A stretch of DNA of 64,000 bases from Pseudoxanthomonas suwonensis (GCA_003240695.1 QFNC01000024.1:1-64000), one strand, 5' to 3'. Counted from the stretch's first letter, positions 35,035 to 46,161 are shown. The notes: generated from the sequence alone by a model not told the origin. A program made the numbers and translations.

Positions 35035-37269
35035 TCAGCGGAAGATCGCCGGCGCCAGCTGCACTTGATTGCGTCCGCCGTTCTTGGCCGCATACAGCGC
35101 CTTGTCGGCCCGTGCCACGGCCGCTTCGGGCATGCTTTCCTGCGGCAGGCGCGTGGCCACGCCGATGCTGACCGTCATGTTGATGACGTGTTCACCGCAT
35201 TTCACCGTGTACGCCTGGATCGCCTCGCGGATCGATTCGGCCAGCTGCCGTGCCTGCGCGGCATCCCGTCCCGGCATCACCACGATGAACTCCTCGCCGC
35301 CGTAGCGGCCCAGCAGACCTTCCTGGCCCACGCGCGCGTGCAGCATCCGGGCCACGTCGCGCAGGGCCTGGTCGCCGCAGGCGTGCCCGTAGCGGTCGTT
35401 GATGGACTTGAAGTGGTCGATGTCGACGAACAGCACGGCCACCTGGCCATTGTCGTTGTAGGCCTGCCGGAACGCCTGGCCCAGCCACAGGTCGATGGTG
35501 CGGCGATTGAAGGTGCCGGTCAGCGCGTCCATTTCGGCCGATCGGCGCAGTTGCATCGTGGCCAGCGCATCGCTGCTCTGCTGCACCGCCACCTGCAGCA
35601 TCTGCTCGGCCAGCATCAATTCCTGGTGGCTGAAGCCGGTATCGCCCTTGCGCTGCATCACCAGCGCGCCCCAGGACGGCGCCCGCAGCCGCATCGGAAT
35701 CAACGCCTCCACCAGTGGCGCTCCGGATGCGTCGCGCAGGCTGCGCTGCTGCGGCCGCAGCGAGCCGGACTCGGCACGCAATTCGTCGGTCCGCGCCCGC
35801 ATCTGCACCCACAGCTGTGACTGTTGCTCGCGCGGCTCGCACAGCAGCAGGTTGCGACCGTGGTAGCCCTCGGCCACCAGGGTCAGCGTATCGGCATTCA
35901 CCAAGGGCTGCAGGTGCTCCATCAGCCCGCGCATCACCGTGGTTTCCAACTCGGTCGGCGAGGCCTTGCGCAATTGCGTGCGCAGCGAGCCGGACAGCGC
36001 GGCGATGGCCGTTTCACGGTGCAGGCGCTGGGTCACGTCCTGGTGCACGCGCTGCAGGTGCACGTTTTCCTTGCGGAATTCGGCGATGCCCATGATCAGC
36101 GCAGCGGTGATGGCCACCAGCAGCACCACCAGCATGAGCTGGTAGCCGTACTGCGCCAGCGGCGTGGTGCCGATCCAACCCCGCGACATCAGTTCACGCG
36201 CCAGGACCGCGATGAAGGTCATCCCGCCGATGGCCAAAATCGTCCGGATCAGCGGCACCTTGCGACGCAGCGCGTCGAATGCGATCGCGATCATCAGCGT
36301 CGCGCTGAGGATCCACAGCAGGGTCTTGGCCGCTTCGGTGGCCAGCGGCGGCAGCAGCACGTCCGCAACCAGGCACAACATGGCCGACACCAGCAGTACG
36401 CCGGTCATGCCATTGGCCAGCAGCCGGATCCAGGGTACCGACTTGCGTTCGGTGGCATAGCGGTGGACCAGCTGCAGCATCGCGGCGCAGAACAGCATTT
36501 CCACGCCCCAGATGCCCGCCTCGCCCCAGTAGCCCAGGAACCGCACGATGGGCATGCCGTAGGCCTGGCCGTTGTGCACGGCCAGTTCCAAGAAACACAG
36601 CACGCAGGCGGCGAACAGCGCTGCGAACACCTTCTGACCGGACGCGGTGTACAGTTGCAGGGCGACCAGCGCGATCACGAACAGCGTCGCATACGCGAAC
36701 ACGCTCAGCGCCACCGCCCGGGCGATCACCACCCAGCGCTGGTCCTCGCGGATGATGCGCGGCGCGAGTACAGACTGGCCTGTACTGCGCGCATGCAGGC
36801 GGATCTCCACATCCCCCGACAGCGAGTCGGGCAACGCGAAGAAGAACCCGCTGGCCAGCAACGCGTCCTGGCTGGAGGGCGCGAAGAAGCTCTCGCGACG
36901 GCTTTGCCAGTCGCCGTACTGCAGCCAGACGTCCTCGACCGGCGAACGCGGCATCCACAGCACCCAGCGCTGCAAATGTCCTTCCCGATCGGTCTGCGCG
37001 GCGGGCAACTGCACCTGCAGTCGCGCCTGTGCCGTGCCATCGGCAACATTGAGACTGTCGCCATCGGCGCCGAGACGGGCATTCATCAGCGGCTCGATCC
37101 GGATCGGCACTTCGCTGCTGGTGGCGGCCGCTCCCACCATGCCGACGACCGCCGCGATCAGCAATCCGAACAACACCGCGCTGCCGAGCACGTACTGCTG
37201 CATCATGCTGAGCAGACGGCGCGGTTGCGCTTGCATCATGCCCCCCGGTGCGGACGCCTGGACGGACAT
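35035..37269 (-). CDS. Membrane GGDEF diguanylate cyclase with 7TM-type sensor
   Basis: 744 residues. Likely makes cyclic di-GMP in response to an envelope signal. Order: N-terminal membrane helix (about 22-48), a periplasmic beta-rich region (about 50-185) resembling 7TMR-DISM extracellular domains, seven hydrophobic segments (about 187-395), a GAF-like region (about 430-570), then a GGDEF domain with GRYGGEEF as active site. The substrate motif VDIDHFKSINDRYGH is intact. No EAL domain. An internal ATG (37239) is an alternative start. Confidence 0.88.
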   Translation of the reverse strand: MSVQASAPGGMMQAQPRRLLSMMQQYVLGSAVLFGLLIAAVVGMVGAAATSSEVPIRIEPLMNARLGADGDSLNVADGTAQARLQVQLPAAQTDREGHLQRWVLWMPRSPVEDVWLQYGDWQSRRESFFAPSSQDALLASGFFFALPDSLSGDVEIRLHARSTGQSVLAPRIIREDQRWVVIARAVALSVFAYATLFVIALVALQLYTASGQKVFAALFAACVLCFLELAVHNGQAYGMPIVRFLGYWGEAGIWGVEMLFCAAMLQLVHRYATERKSVPWIRLLANGMTGVLLVSAMLCLVADVLLPPLATEAAKTLLWILSATLMIAIAFDALRRKVPLIRTILAIGGMTFIAVLARELMSRGWIGTTPLAQYGYQLMLVVLLVAITAALIMGIAEFRKENVHLQRVHQDVTQRLHRETAIAALSGSLRTQLRKASPTELETTVMRGLMEHLQPLVNADTLTLVAEGYHGRNLLLCEPREQQSQLWVQMRARTDELRAESGSLRPQQRSLRDASGAPLVEALIPMRLRAPSWGALVMQRKGDTGFSHQELMLAEQMLQVAVQQSSDALATMQLRRSAEMDALTGTFNRRTIDLWLGQAFRQAYNDNGQVAVLFVDIDHFKSINDRYGHACGDQALRDVARMLHARVGQEGLLGRYGGEEFIVVMPGRDAAQARQLAESIREAIQAYTVKCGEHVINMTVSIGVATRLPQESMPEAAVARADKALYAAKNGGRNQVQLAPAIFR

Positions 37270-37489
37270 GGTCGCTCGACCAGCAGGCCGGGCGGCGCCG
37301 GAGGGCGTCGACGCGGCGGACTGGAAGATGCATCGGAGGATGCGGCGTGCAGCACGGAGTGGGTCACCTCGTGGTCATGGTGGATTCAGAAAAGCAAGTT
37401 CCATGCCATCTGCGACTCTCGCGAACGGAATGCCTTGCACGCACGGCCCTCCGCTACACTCGCAGACCGCCTGCTTCCACCACCTTCCC

Positions 37490-39229
<1,740 letters not shown>

Positions 39230-39233
39230 CGAG

Positions 39234-39671
39234 ATGACATCCATCACCCGCTTCATGACGATGCTGTGCGCACTGCTGCTGATGGCCGCATGCGCCGCAC
39301 CTGCGCCGCAATCGGCCACGTCGCCGGCCAAGCCGGCACCGGCGATCACGCAACCCGCCACGCCGGCTCCGAGTGCCACCGACACCCCGCGCATCGGCAC
39401 GCCCAAGTCGGCATCCGGCGAAGTGGTGGTGGATCGCAGCTGCAGGACCGACACCGACTGCACGGTGAAGGACGTCGGCAACTGCTGCGGCTACTACCCG
39501 GCCTGCGTGAACGTGAACAGCCCCACCGACCCGGAAGGGGTGAAGGCACGCTGCGCGAAGGAAGGCATGATGGGCGTGTGCGGCTTTCCCGCCATCGACC
39601 GCTGCAGCTGCGTGAACGGCCAGTGCGCCGCGGCCGGTGGCCGGGTGCGCGAAGCGATGCTGGAGGACTGA
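39234..39671 (+). CDS. Small cysteine-rich lipoprotein
   Basis: 145 residues. The signal peptide ends with lipobox MAAC (about 17-20). A proline/alanine/threonine linker leads to a cysteine-rich domain with ten cysteines in patterns CRTDTDC, NCCGYYPAC and CSCVNGQC, probably disulfide-bonded outside the cytoplasm. Such CxxDxDC repeats resemble small eukaryote-like cysteine-rich folds. Function unknown. It begins 4 bases after glnS and its stop abuts the next ATG. Confidence 0.75.
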   Translation: MTSITRFMTMLCALLLMAACAAPAPQSATSPAKPAPAITQPATPAPSATDTPRIGTPKSASGEVVVDRSCRTDTDCTVKDVGNCCGYYPACVNVNSPTDPEGVKARCAKEGMMGVCGFPAIDRCSCVNGQCAAAGGRVREAMLED

Positions 39672-40252
39672 TGCTGTTGGGACAGGTGCATCTCACCCTG
39701 CCGGCCTGGGCGCAGGCCTGGATGCCGGAACTCGAGGGTCGCATTCTGGCCGACGATGCCGACAAGGTGGCGCTGGCGGTGGAGCTGTCGCGGCGCAATG
39801 TCGAAGCCGGCAGCGGCGGGCCATTCGGTGCGGCGGTGTTCGGGCCGGATCATCGCCTGGTGTCGATCGGCGTGAACCGGGTCATGCCGATGTCCTGCTC
39901 GATGGCGCATGCGGAGATCATGGCCTACGCACTGGCGCAGCAACGACTTCAGCGCGCCCGCCTGAACCGCGATGCGGACGATCTGCCCTGCGGTCCGTTC
40001 GTGCTGGCCACCTCGGCGCAGCCGTGCTGCCAATGCTTCGGGGCGACGGTCTGGGCCGGCATCGACCGCCTGCTGATCGGTGCCCGCGCCGAGGACGTGG
40101 AAGCATTGACCACGTTCGACGAAGGCCCGCTGCCCGCCGACTGGGTCGGCGAGCTGGAGCGACGCGGCATCACGGTGCTGCGCGATCTGCAGCGCGAGGC
40201 CGCCTGCGCCGTGCTGCGCAGCTACGGCAGTGGCGGAGGCGCGCATTACTGA
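39671..40252 (+). CDS. Cytidine/guanine deaminase-like zinc enzyme
   Basis: 193 residues. CDA-superfamily deaminase in the guanine-deaminase/TadA branch. The zinc site is H80-A-E82 and C119-C-Q-C122 (PCCQC). The N-terminal extension of about 30 residues is not part of the core. The substrate is probably a free base or nucleoside; sequence alone does not decide. GGAGG lies just before the ATG, which overlaps the preceding stop by one base; rlmM overlaps its end by 23 bases. Confidence 0.85.
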   Translation: MLLGQVHLTLPAWAQAWMPELEGRILADDADKVALAVELSRRNVEAGSGGPFGAAVFGPDHRLVSIGVNRVMPMSCSMAHAEIMAYALAQQRLQRARLNRDADDLPCGPFVLATSAQPCCQCFGATVWAGIDRLLIGARAEDVEALTTFDEGPLPADWVGELERRGITVLRDLQREAACAVLRSYGSGGGAHY

Positions 40253-41318
40253 GGTCGTTCCGCGCTCCGGGTTGCTGTGCTACTGCCGCGCGAGCTTTGA
40301 ATCCGACCTGGCCGCGGAACTCACCGACCGGGCAGCCGCGCTGGGCATCGTGGATGGGCATGTGCAGGCAGCCCGCGATGCCGGTTTCGTGCAGTTCCAT
40401 TGCGGCAACGAATCGGCGCAGCGCCTGATAGATGACAGCAAACACCTGATCTTCGCCCGGCAGCGCCTGTCGCTGCTGGCCGAATTGCGTCATTTGCCCA
40501 CCACCGACCGCATCGGCCCGATCCGCGACTGGCTGCAGGCCCATCCGCCGCAGCGGCCGTTCGGCCAGGTGTGGGTGGAGCATCCCGATTCGGATGCCGG
40601 CAAGCCGTTGTCGGCACTCACTCGCGGGCTGGAGAATGCATTGCGCGGCGCCTTGCGGCGCGACGGCCTGCTGACTGCCCGCGACGAGACCGCTGCATCG
40701 CGGCTGCATCTGACCCTGCTGGCCGGCGACCACGCCCTGCTCAGCCAATCCGAGCCTGCAAGTGCCAGCGCGTGGCCGATGGGCATTCCCCGCCTGAAGA
40801 TGCATGCCCAGGCGCCATCGCGCTCGGCATTGAAACTCGAGGAAGCCCTGCTGGTGTTGCTGGACGACGGCCAGCGGCAACGCTGCTTGCGTGCGGGCAT
40901 GCAGGCGGCCGATCTGGGGGCCGCGCCCGGTGGCTGGACCTGGGTGCTGACCCGGCACGGGCTGCGGGTCACCGCCATCGACAACGGCCCGCTGGATGCC
41001 GGGCTGCTGGCCAGCGGGCTGGTGCGACACGTGCGCGCTGACGGCTTCCGCTGGCAGCCGCCGCAGCCATTGGACTGGATGGTCTGCGACATGGTGGAAC
41101 AGCCGATCCGCGTGGCCGAGCGCATGGCGCAGTGGTTCGCGCACGGCTGGTGCCGGCACGCCATCTTCAACCTGAAACTGCCGATGAAGAAGCGCTGGCA
41201 GGAAACCCGGCGCTGCCTGCAGCACATCCACGCCAGCGGGGCCGACGACTGGTTCTTGCACGCCCGGCAGCTGTATCACGACCGCGAGGAAATCACCGTG
41301 TTCGCCGCCCGAGCGTAA
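40230..41318 (+). CDS. rlmM: 23S rRNA 2'-O-ribose methyltransferase RlmM
   Basis: 362 residues. Methylates C2498 of 23S rRNA. An N-terminal THUMP-like region is followed by a Rossmann methyltransferase with SAM-binding DLGAAPGGWTWVL, and the K-D-K-E tetrad residues fall in MHAQAPSRSALKLEEAL, VCDMVE, FNLKLPMKKRW and DREEITVF. The start is GTG at 40230, inside the end of the deaminase gene. Confidence 0.93.
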   Translation: MAEARITEVVPRSGLLCYCRASFESDLAAELTDRAAALGIVDGHVQAARDAGFVQFHCGNESAQRLIDDSKHLIFARQRLSLLAELRHLPTTDRIGPIRDWLQAHPPQRPFGQVWVEHPDSDAGKPLSALTRGLENALRGALRRDGLLTARDETAASRLHLTLLAGDHALLSQSEPASASAWPMGIPRLKMHAQAPSRSALKLEEALLVLLDDGQRQRCLRAGMQAADLGAAPGGWTWVLTRHGLRVTAIDNGPLDAGLLASGLVRHVRADGFRWQPPQPLDWMVCDMVEQPIRVAERMAQWFAHGWCRHAIFNLKLPMKKRWQETRRCLQHIHASGADDWFLHARQLYHDREEITVFAARA

Positions 41319-41441
41319 CTCGCCATCGCGTGCATTCAGCTCATCGATGGCGGTGTTGACCCGGGCTTGATGCCGCTTCGGTATGGTGGCGATCGGTGCC
41401 AGCGGATGGCTGCATTCCTTTCCCATTCGTCGAGGTTGCCC

Positions 41442-42143
41442 ATGTCGATCCCCGTCCGCACCGCCGCATCGCTTGCCCTGATCCTGACCCTGGGCATTGG
41501 CGCGACTGCCGCAGCGCAGTCGAAAGACCCCCAGTCGTCGGCGACCACCAAGGAAGCCTCTGCCGAAGCGGTCGATCACGCCCAGGAGGCACGCCGCGCC
41601 GCCGCCGATGCGCGCCAGGCCGCCGAAGCCGCCGCCGACGTGCGCGACGAAGGGGCCTTGACCGCCGAAGGCGCACAGGACGCAGCGCACAAGGCCCGCG
41701 TGGCGCACGAGGCCGCCATCAACGCGCAGAAGGCCGCCAACGCCGCCGCCGGCGCAGCAACCCAAGCGGGAGCTGCGCATTCGGCCACCCAGGGTGGGAC
41801 CGCGCAACCGCGCGCAGCCGCGGTCGAATCGGTGCAGGCCCGCAATGCTGCGGATCGCGCCGCCGCCTCCGCCAGCATGGCCGCCGACGTGGCCGCCGAA
41901 GCCGCCCTGGACGCGCAGGACGCCACGTTGGCACTGCCGACACGCCCGGCTCCGGCGTTGCCGGCTGTATCGCCTGCATCGGGTGCGGTTCCGCTGAATT
42001 TCGATGCCTGGGACGTCGATCGCGATGGCGCGTTGAGCCCCGCTGAGCTGCAGACGCACGCGGTGCTCAGCGCGCAGCTGCCGTCACTGGATCGGGATGG
42101 GGATGGGCGGCTTAGCCGGGATGAGTTGGCGGGGTGGTTGTAG
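41442..42143 (+). CDS. Exported alanine-rich protein with two EF-hands
   Basis: 233 residues. Signal peptide 1-25 (cleavage after AAA). About 150 residues of alanine-rich coiled-coil sequence (repeated AADARQAAEAAADVRDE-like heptads) form a long helix, then a proline hinge and two EF-hand calcium loops, DVDRDGALSPAE (191-202) and DRDGDGRLSRDE (217-228). A periplasmic calcium-binding spacer or structural protein is likely; partner unknown. CGAGG precedes the ATG at 41442. Confidence 0.82.
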   Translation: MSIPVRTAASLALILTLGIGATAAAQSKDPQSSATTKEASAEAVDHAQEARRAAADARQAAEAAADVRDEGALTAEGAQDAAHKARVAHEAAINAQKAANAAAGAATQAGAAHSATQGGTAQPRAAAVESVQARNAADRAAASASMAADVAAEAALDAQDATLALPTRPAPALPAVSPASGAVPLNFDAWDVDRDGALSPAELQTHAVLSAQLPSLDRDGDGRLSRDELAGWL

Positions 42144-42158
42144 GCAGCCTCGGCAACA

Positions 42159-42653
42159 ATGAACCAACATGTCGAGAATTCCTCCTATCGCGAGCGCTTG
42201 CTCGAACATCTGTTCATAGGAGAGCTGTTAAAGCTTTCCTGGAAATCCGGAAGCTGCATACTGGAAATTTCGAAGCCAGAAGTTGATCGCTCTGGGTATG
42301 ACGTAGTTGCGGAGGCAAATGGCATTATTCGCCACATACAACTGAAAACGACATTCACCGGCTCAAGCACCATATCCCAGAAGGTTCACGTCTCCCTGGG
42401 CAGCAAGCCTTCCGGTTGTGTTGTCCTGATTAACTTCGAGAAGGAAAGCCTTGGCCTGGATCCATTCCTGTTCTTTGGTGGAGCCCCTGGAACTCCATTG
42501 CCATCTTTGGCCTGCCACAAAGTCGCAAAGCACAACAAGGGTGATGCACAGGGCATCAAGGCAGAACGCCCGAATATCCGCATTGTTCCGAACTCACACT
42601 TCACCAGAATCGGAACCATTGAGCAGCTTTATGTTCAGCTGTTTGGAGCCTGA
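42159..42653 (+). CDS. PD-(D/E)xK-like nuclease-fold protein, lower GC
   Basis: 164 residues. The core has GYDVVAEANGIIRHIQLKTT (D48, Q61, K63), the pattern of restriction-endonuclease-like folds in which Q may replace the glutamate. A helix (SYRERLLEHLFIGELLKL) precedes it and an exposed E41 may contribute to the metal site. No membrane or export signal. Base and codon use are visibly richer in A/T than the neighbours (AAA, ATA, TTA codons), suggesting recent transfer. It lies 6 bases before the DUF4275-like gene. Target and biological role unknown. Confidence 0.6.
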   Translation: MNQHVENSSYRERLLEHLFIGELLKLSWKSGSCILEISKPEVDRSGYDVVAEANGIIRHIQLKTTFTGSSTISQKVHVSLGSKPSGCVVLINFEKESLGLDPFLFFGGAPGTPLPSLACHKVAKHNKGDAQGIKAERPNIRIVPNSHFTRIGTIEQLYVQLFGA

Positions 42654-42659
42654 AGTGTC

Positions 42660-43133
42660 ATGTCGCGCAAGAAACCGCTGACCGTTTCGCCAGGCAAGAT
42701 CATCCGCTTGTATACCGAAACCGAAGCCGCACAGTTGACTGCCGATTGGATTGCGGTCTTCTGCAAGGGGCGGAAAGGCGCAAGCAACGAATCGTTTCTC
42801 TGGCACGTGTTCAGCGGCGGCCGCTACCCGAGCATCGAGGGGAATGCGGCACTCAACCGCTACAAGGCACAAGTCGGCACCGAATTCGTCGTGCTGTGCA
42901 ACGATCGCAAGATCGCGTTTCTCACAGACCGCCTGCCTGAGTCGGCATCGCTGTTCGATTATTACGTCTTCCCGCCCAATCTGGCCTGGACCATGGCGTT
43001 CACGCACGAGGCCGGCTGGCTGGGTCCGTATTTCGCGCGCCATCGCGATGCCGCGACACTGGACCGGGACAACGAGGCGGCCGTTCGCAAAGTGCAGAAA
43101 GCCGAAACGGCACGTCGGAAGGGCTGGGTGTGA
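42660..43133 (+). CDS. DUF4275-like protein
   Basis: 157 residues, soluble. The pattern ADWIAVFCKGRKGASNESFL followed by WHVFSGG and EGNAALNRYKAQ resembles DUF4275 proteins (W--F ... LWHVFS ... A---F/Y), a family often found beside toxin or immunity genes. The end is basic and helical. It follows the nuclease-fold gene by 6 bases. The link between the two products is inferred only from adjacency. Confidence 0.55.
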   Translation: MSRKKPLTVSPGKIIRLYTETEAAQLTADWIAVFCKGRKGASNESFLWHVFSGGRYPSIEGNAALNRYKAQVGTEFVVLCNDRKIAFLTDRLPESASLFDYYVFPPNLAWTMAFTHEAGWLGPYFARHRDAATLDRDNEAAVRKVQKAETARRKGWV

Positions 43134-43148
43134 TGCCGAACTCCGCCT

Positions 43149-44351
43149 TCACAGCCCACTGGCCCGTCGCCACAATGCCGCAGCCAGCGGCGGCAGCCGC
43201 CCGGCCATGGCCAGTGCGGGGCCGCGCAGCAGCACCGCAGCGGGATGGTCATTCGAAAAAACGCGGTTGATGCCGTCGAAGGCGTGCGCCGCGACGGCAT
43301 TCTCGCTGCGCCGCCGACGCGCCCAGCGCTGTAGCCGGTGAGGCTGATCGAAAGCGGCCCGCTGCTGTCGCGCCTGCAGCACGCTGTCGCGCAACGCGGC
43401 GACGTCGCGCAGGCCCAGGTTCACGCCCTGCCCGGCCAGTGGATGCACCACGTGTGCGGCATCGCCGACCAGCAGCACCCGGCCGCTGCATTGGGTGGCG
43501 GCCAGTTGCCGCCGCAACGGGAACGCGGCGCGCGACGAGACCAGCTGCATCGCACCCAGGCGCGCATCGAAGGCGCGGGTCAGCGCGGTATTGAAGGTCG
43601 CATCGTCGCTAGCCAGCAGGCGTTCGGCGTCGGCATCGGGAAGGCTCCACACGATCGACGCCAGATGGCTGCCATCCGCCGCACCATCGGCTTCGGAACA
43701 CGGCAGCACCGCCAGCGGGCCGCCGGGCAGGAATCGCTGCCAGGCGGTGTCGCGGTGCGGTTGCTCGCAGCGGATGTAGGCCACCACGCCACGCTGGTGA
43801 TAGGCATGCGTGTCCACGCCAATGCCGACCTGTTCGCGCACTGGCGATGCGGCGCCATCGGCGGCCACCAGCAGGCGCGCGGACAGGCGCTGGCCATCGT
43901 CCAGCTGCACGCGCACGGCGTCGTCCGTCTGCTCCAGCTGGCTCAGGCTGGCCGGACAATGCACGGCCACGCCGGCCGCATCCAGCCGCCGCCACAGACG
44001 ATCGGCCAGCAGGCTGTTTTCGATGATCCAACCCAGCTCGCGCCGACCCAGCGTGTCGGCGTCGAACACCAGGTCGCCGCCGCCGCCGGCATCCCACACC
44101 TGCATGCGCCGGTACGGGTGCGCGCGGGTGTCGCGGATGTCCACCCACGCTCCCAGCGCCTGCAGCAACGCGGCATTGTCATGGGAGAAGGCGAACACGC
44201 GCAGGTCGCGCGGCTCGGCGGTCCAGCGCGGCGGCGGCTTCGCTTCGACCAGTGCCACATCCAGTCCCGCGTCGGCCAGGGCCAGGGCGCAGGCGCTGCC
44301 GACCACGCCCCCGCCGATCACCAGCACGTCATGCTGCAGACGGCGGCTCAT
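43149..44351 (-). CDS. UbiI/VisC-family FAD monooxygenase (ubiquinone hydroxylase)
   Basis: 400 residues. Flavin hydroxylase of the ubiquinone pathway family. The FAD motifs are HDVLVIGGGVVGSACALALA at the start, AADGAASPVREQ in the middle and LVGDAAHVVHPLAGQGVNLG near residue 285-305. All are present, so the enzyme should be active. UbiI, UbiH, UbiM and UbiL overlap in position specificity, so the exact ring carbon is not assigned. The start overlaps the end of the neighbouring ubiH remnant as ATGA. Confidence 0.88.
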   Translation of the reverse strand: MSRRLQHDVLVIGGGVVGSACALALADAGLDVALVEAKPPPRWTAEPRDLRVFAFSHDNAALLQALGAWVDIRDTRAHPYRRMQVWDAGGGGDLVFDADTLGRRELGWIIENSLLADRLWRRLDAAGVAVHCPASLSQLEQTDDAVRVQLDDGQRLSARLLVAADGAASPVREQVGIGVDTHAYHQRGVVAYIRCEQPHRDTAWQRFLPGGPLAVLPCSEADGAADGSHLASIVWSLPDADAERLLASDDATFNTALTRAFDARLGAMQLVSSRAAFPLRRQLAATQCSGRVLLVGDAAHVVHPLAGQGVNLGLRDVAALRDSVLQARQQRAAFDQPHRLQRWARRRRSENAVAAHAFDGINRVFSNDHPAAVLLRGPALAMAGRLPPLAAALWRRASGL

Positions 44352-45507
44352 GCTGCGGACTCCCGGCACAGTGCCGGCACGTCGCCGCGATAGCCCATCG
44401 CGCCGCCCACCAGCCAGGATTGCAGCAAGGCGCTGCGGTCGATGGCGGCCATGCCCAGGCTGCGCAGACCGGACAGCAACGGCAGCGGATTGGCCGTGAG
44501 TCGGGCCAAGCCATCGGAGAATGCCAAGGTGCGCTCGCGATCGGCCTGCCGGCGCTGTACGTAGCGTTGCAGGAGGCCGTCGTCGATGCCGGCGATGCCC
44601 GACTGTTGCAGCAATTCGGCCAAGGTCAGGGCATCGCGCAGTCCCAGGTTGAAGCCCTGCGCACCGACCGGGTGCAGCGACTGCGCGGCATTGCCGATCA
44701 CCACCGCACGCGGCGCGATCAGCGACCGCGCCTGCAGACGCAAGGCCGGGTAGCGGCTGCGCGGTCCGACCGCGGTGAAGCGCCCGGCGCGCCATCCGAA
44801 CGCGTCCTGCACGCGCTCGAGGAACGCGGCATCTTCCAGCGCAGACACTGCGTCGGCCTGAGCGGTCGGCACGGCATGCACCACGCCGTAGTGGCGATCG
44901 CCGCGTGGCAAGAGTGCGGTGGGGCCGTCGTCGGTCAGGCGTTCGTAAGCGGTGCCATCAGGGGCGCGCTCGCTGCGCAGGCGGGCGACGAACAGCGTCT
45001 GGCCGTAATCGTGGGCGTCGGCGGCAATGCCCAGTGCGGTGCGCACGCTGCTGTGCATGCCGTCGGCGGCGACCAGCAGACGGGTGTACAGCAGGCGTTC
45101 ATCGCCATCGGTCTGGATCCGCACGCCGCGCCAGCCGGCCGGCGCATCGGCCAGCCCGATGAACCGCGCCGGACGGTAGCGTTGCAGCTGCGGCAGGGTC
45201 TGCAGGCGGGTTTCCAGCGCCTGGCCGAAATCGCTGGCAACCACCACCTGGCCGAACTGGTCGCGGCCGTAGTCGCGCGCGTCCAGCCACACCCGGCCGA
45301 CGTCGCCGCGGCGCGAGGCGTGGATGCGCCGGATCGGCGCGGCCGGCAGCTGCAGCAGCGGCATCACCTGCAGCGCCTGCAGCGCATTCACGGTGGCCTC
45401 GCGGCGCGGGCCAGGGCGATGGCCAGGCTGGCGCCGACCAGGCCACCGCCGACGATCAGCACGTCGTGGCGGGCGGCCGGTTCGGTTGGAAGGTCGGTGA
45501 CGGTCAT
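44348..45507 (-). pseudogene. ubiH: ubiH disrupted by internal deletion and frameshift
   Basis: 2-octaprenyl-6-methoxyphenol hydroxylase, but broken. An intact N-terminus (RHDVLIVGGGLVGASLAIAL) starts at 45507 and stops after about 42 residues. The rest of a UbiH protein (ATVNALQALQVMP, VAADGMHSSVR, VIGNAAQSLHPVGAQGFNLG) is read in another frame up to 44348. The breakpoint is near 45400-45410. Compared with the family, about 25-30 residues including the region that normally carries the FD-RN motif are missing, so a single-base sequencing error does not explain it. The remaining 350-residue frame lacks the FAD-binding beta-alpha-beta unit. Confidence 0.75.
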
Positions 45508-45549
45508 TGCGGTATGCTACCGGCTTGTTCTCCACGCCATGTCATCGCC

Positions 45550-46161
45550 ATGAAGCGCTCGCTGCCCGCCGTCCCTTCCTCCGCTTCCGGCTTCGCCGCC
45601 GGCCCGTGGTTGCTGGCCGCGATGATCGTGGCTGCCGCACTCAGCCGGCTGCTGCCGCATCCGCCGAATTTCTCGCCGATGATCGCCATTGCCCTGTTCG
45701 GCGGCGCGATGTTCGGCTCGCGCGCCTGGGCGGTGGCGGTGCCACTGCTGGCGATGCTGCTATCGGACATCGTGCTGGCCGCGGTGCAGGGCGGCTTCTG
45801 GTTCGATTACCTGTCCCAGGCCGACTACCTGCCCAGCGTGCTGGCCAATTACGCCAGCGTGGCGCTGTCGGTGCTGCTGGGCTTCGGCCTGCGCGGCAAG
45901 GCCTCGGGTGGCCGGGTGCTGGGCGCGTCGCTGGGCGGCAGCGTGCTGTTCTTCGCCATCAGCAATTTCGCGGTGTGGCTGACCGCCTTCCACGTACCGT
46001 ACTACCCGGCCTGCAGTGCCGGTCTGCTGCCGTGCTACGTGGCCGCGCTCCCCTTCTTCCAGTGGACGTTGCTGAGCACGCTGGTGTACGCGGCGCTGCT
46101 GTTCGGCGGCTTCGCGCTGCTGCGGCGCCGATTGCCGGCCTTGCAGGCCCGCACCGTCTGA
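45550..46161 (+). CDS. DUF6580-family membrane protein, possible B12-linked transporter subunit
   Basis: 203 residues with five or six hydrophobic segments (from LLAAMIVAAALSRLLPHPPNFS). The PNFSPMIAIALFGGAMFG motif is typical of DUF6580, whose topology resembles ECF-transporter S-components. It is followed after 29 bases by cobalamin adenosyltransferase, which suggests a role in corrinoid uptake or handling; this is inference. A TATGCT -10-like hexamer lies at 45513-45518. No cobalamin riboswitch fits in the short upstream gap. Confidence 0.75.
   Translation: MKRSLPAVPSSASGFAAGPWLLAAMIVAAALSRLLPHPPNFSPMIAIALFGGAMFGSRAWAVAVPLLAMLLSDIVLAAVQGGFWFDYLSQADYLPSVLANYASVALSVLLGFGLRGKASGGRVLGASLGGSVLFFAISNFAVWLTAFHVPYYPACSAGLLPCYVAALPFFQWTLLSTLVYAALLFGGFALLRRRLPALQARTV

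Noticed and set aside
45508..45549. Cobalamin riboswitch before the DUF6580 gene
   Set aside because: Only 42 bases lie between the ubiH start and this gene, far too few, and no B12-box sequence is seen.
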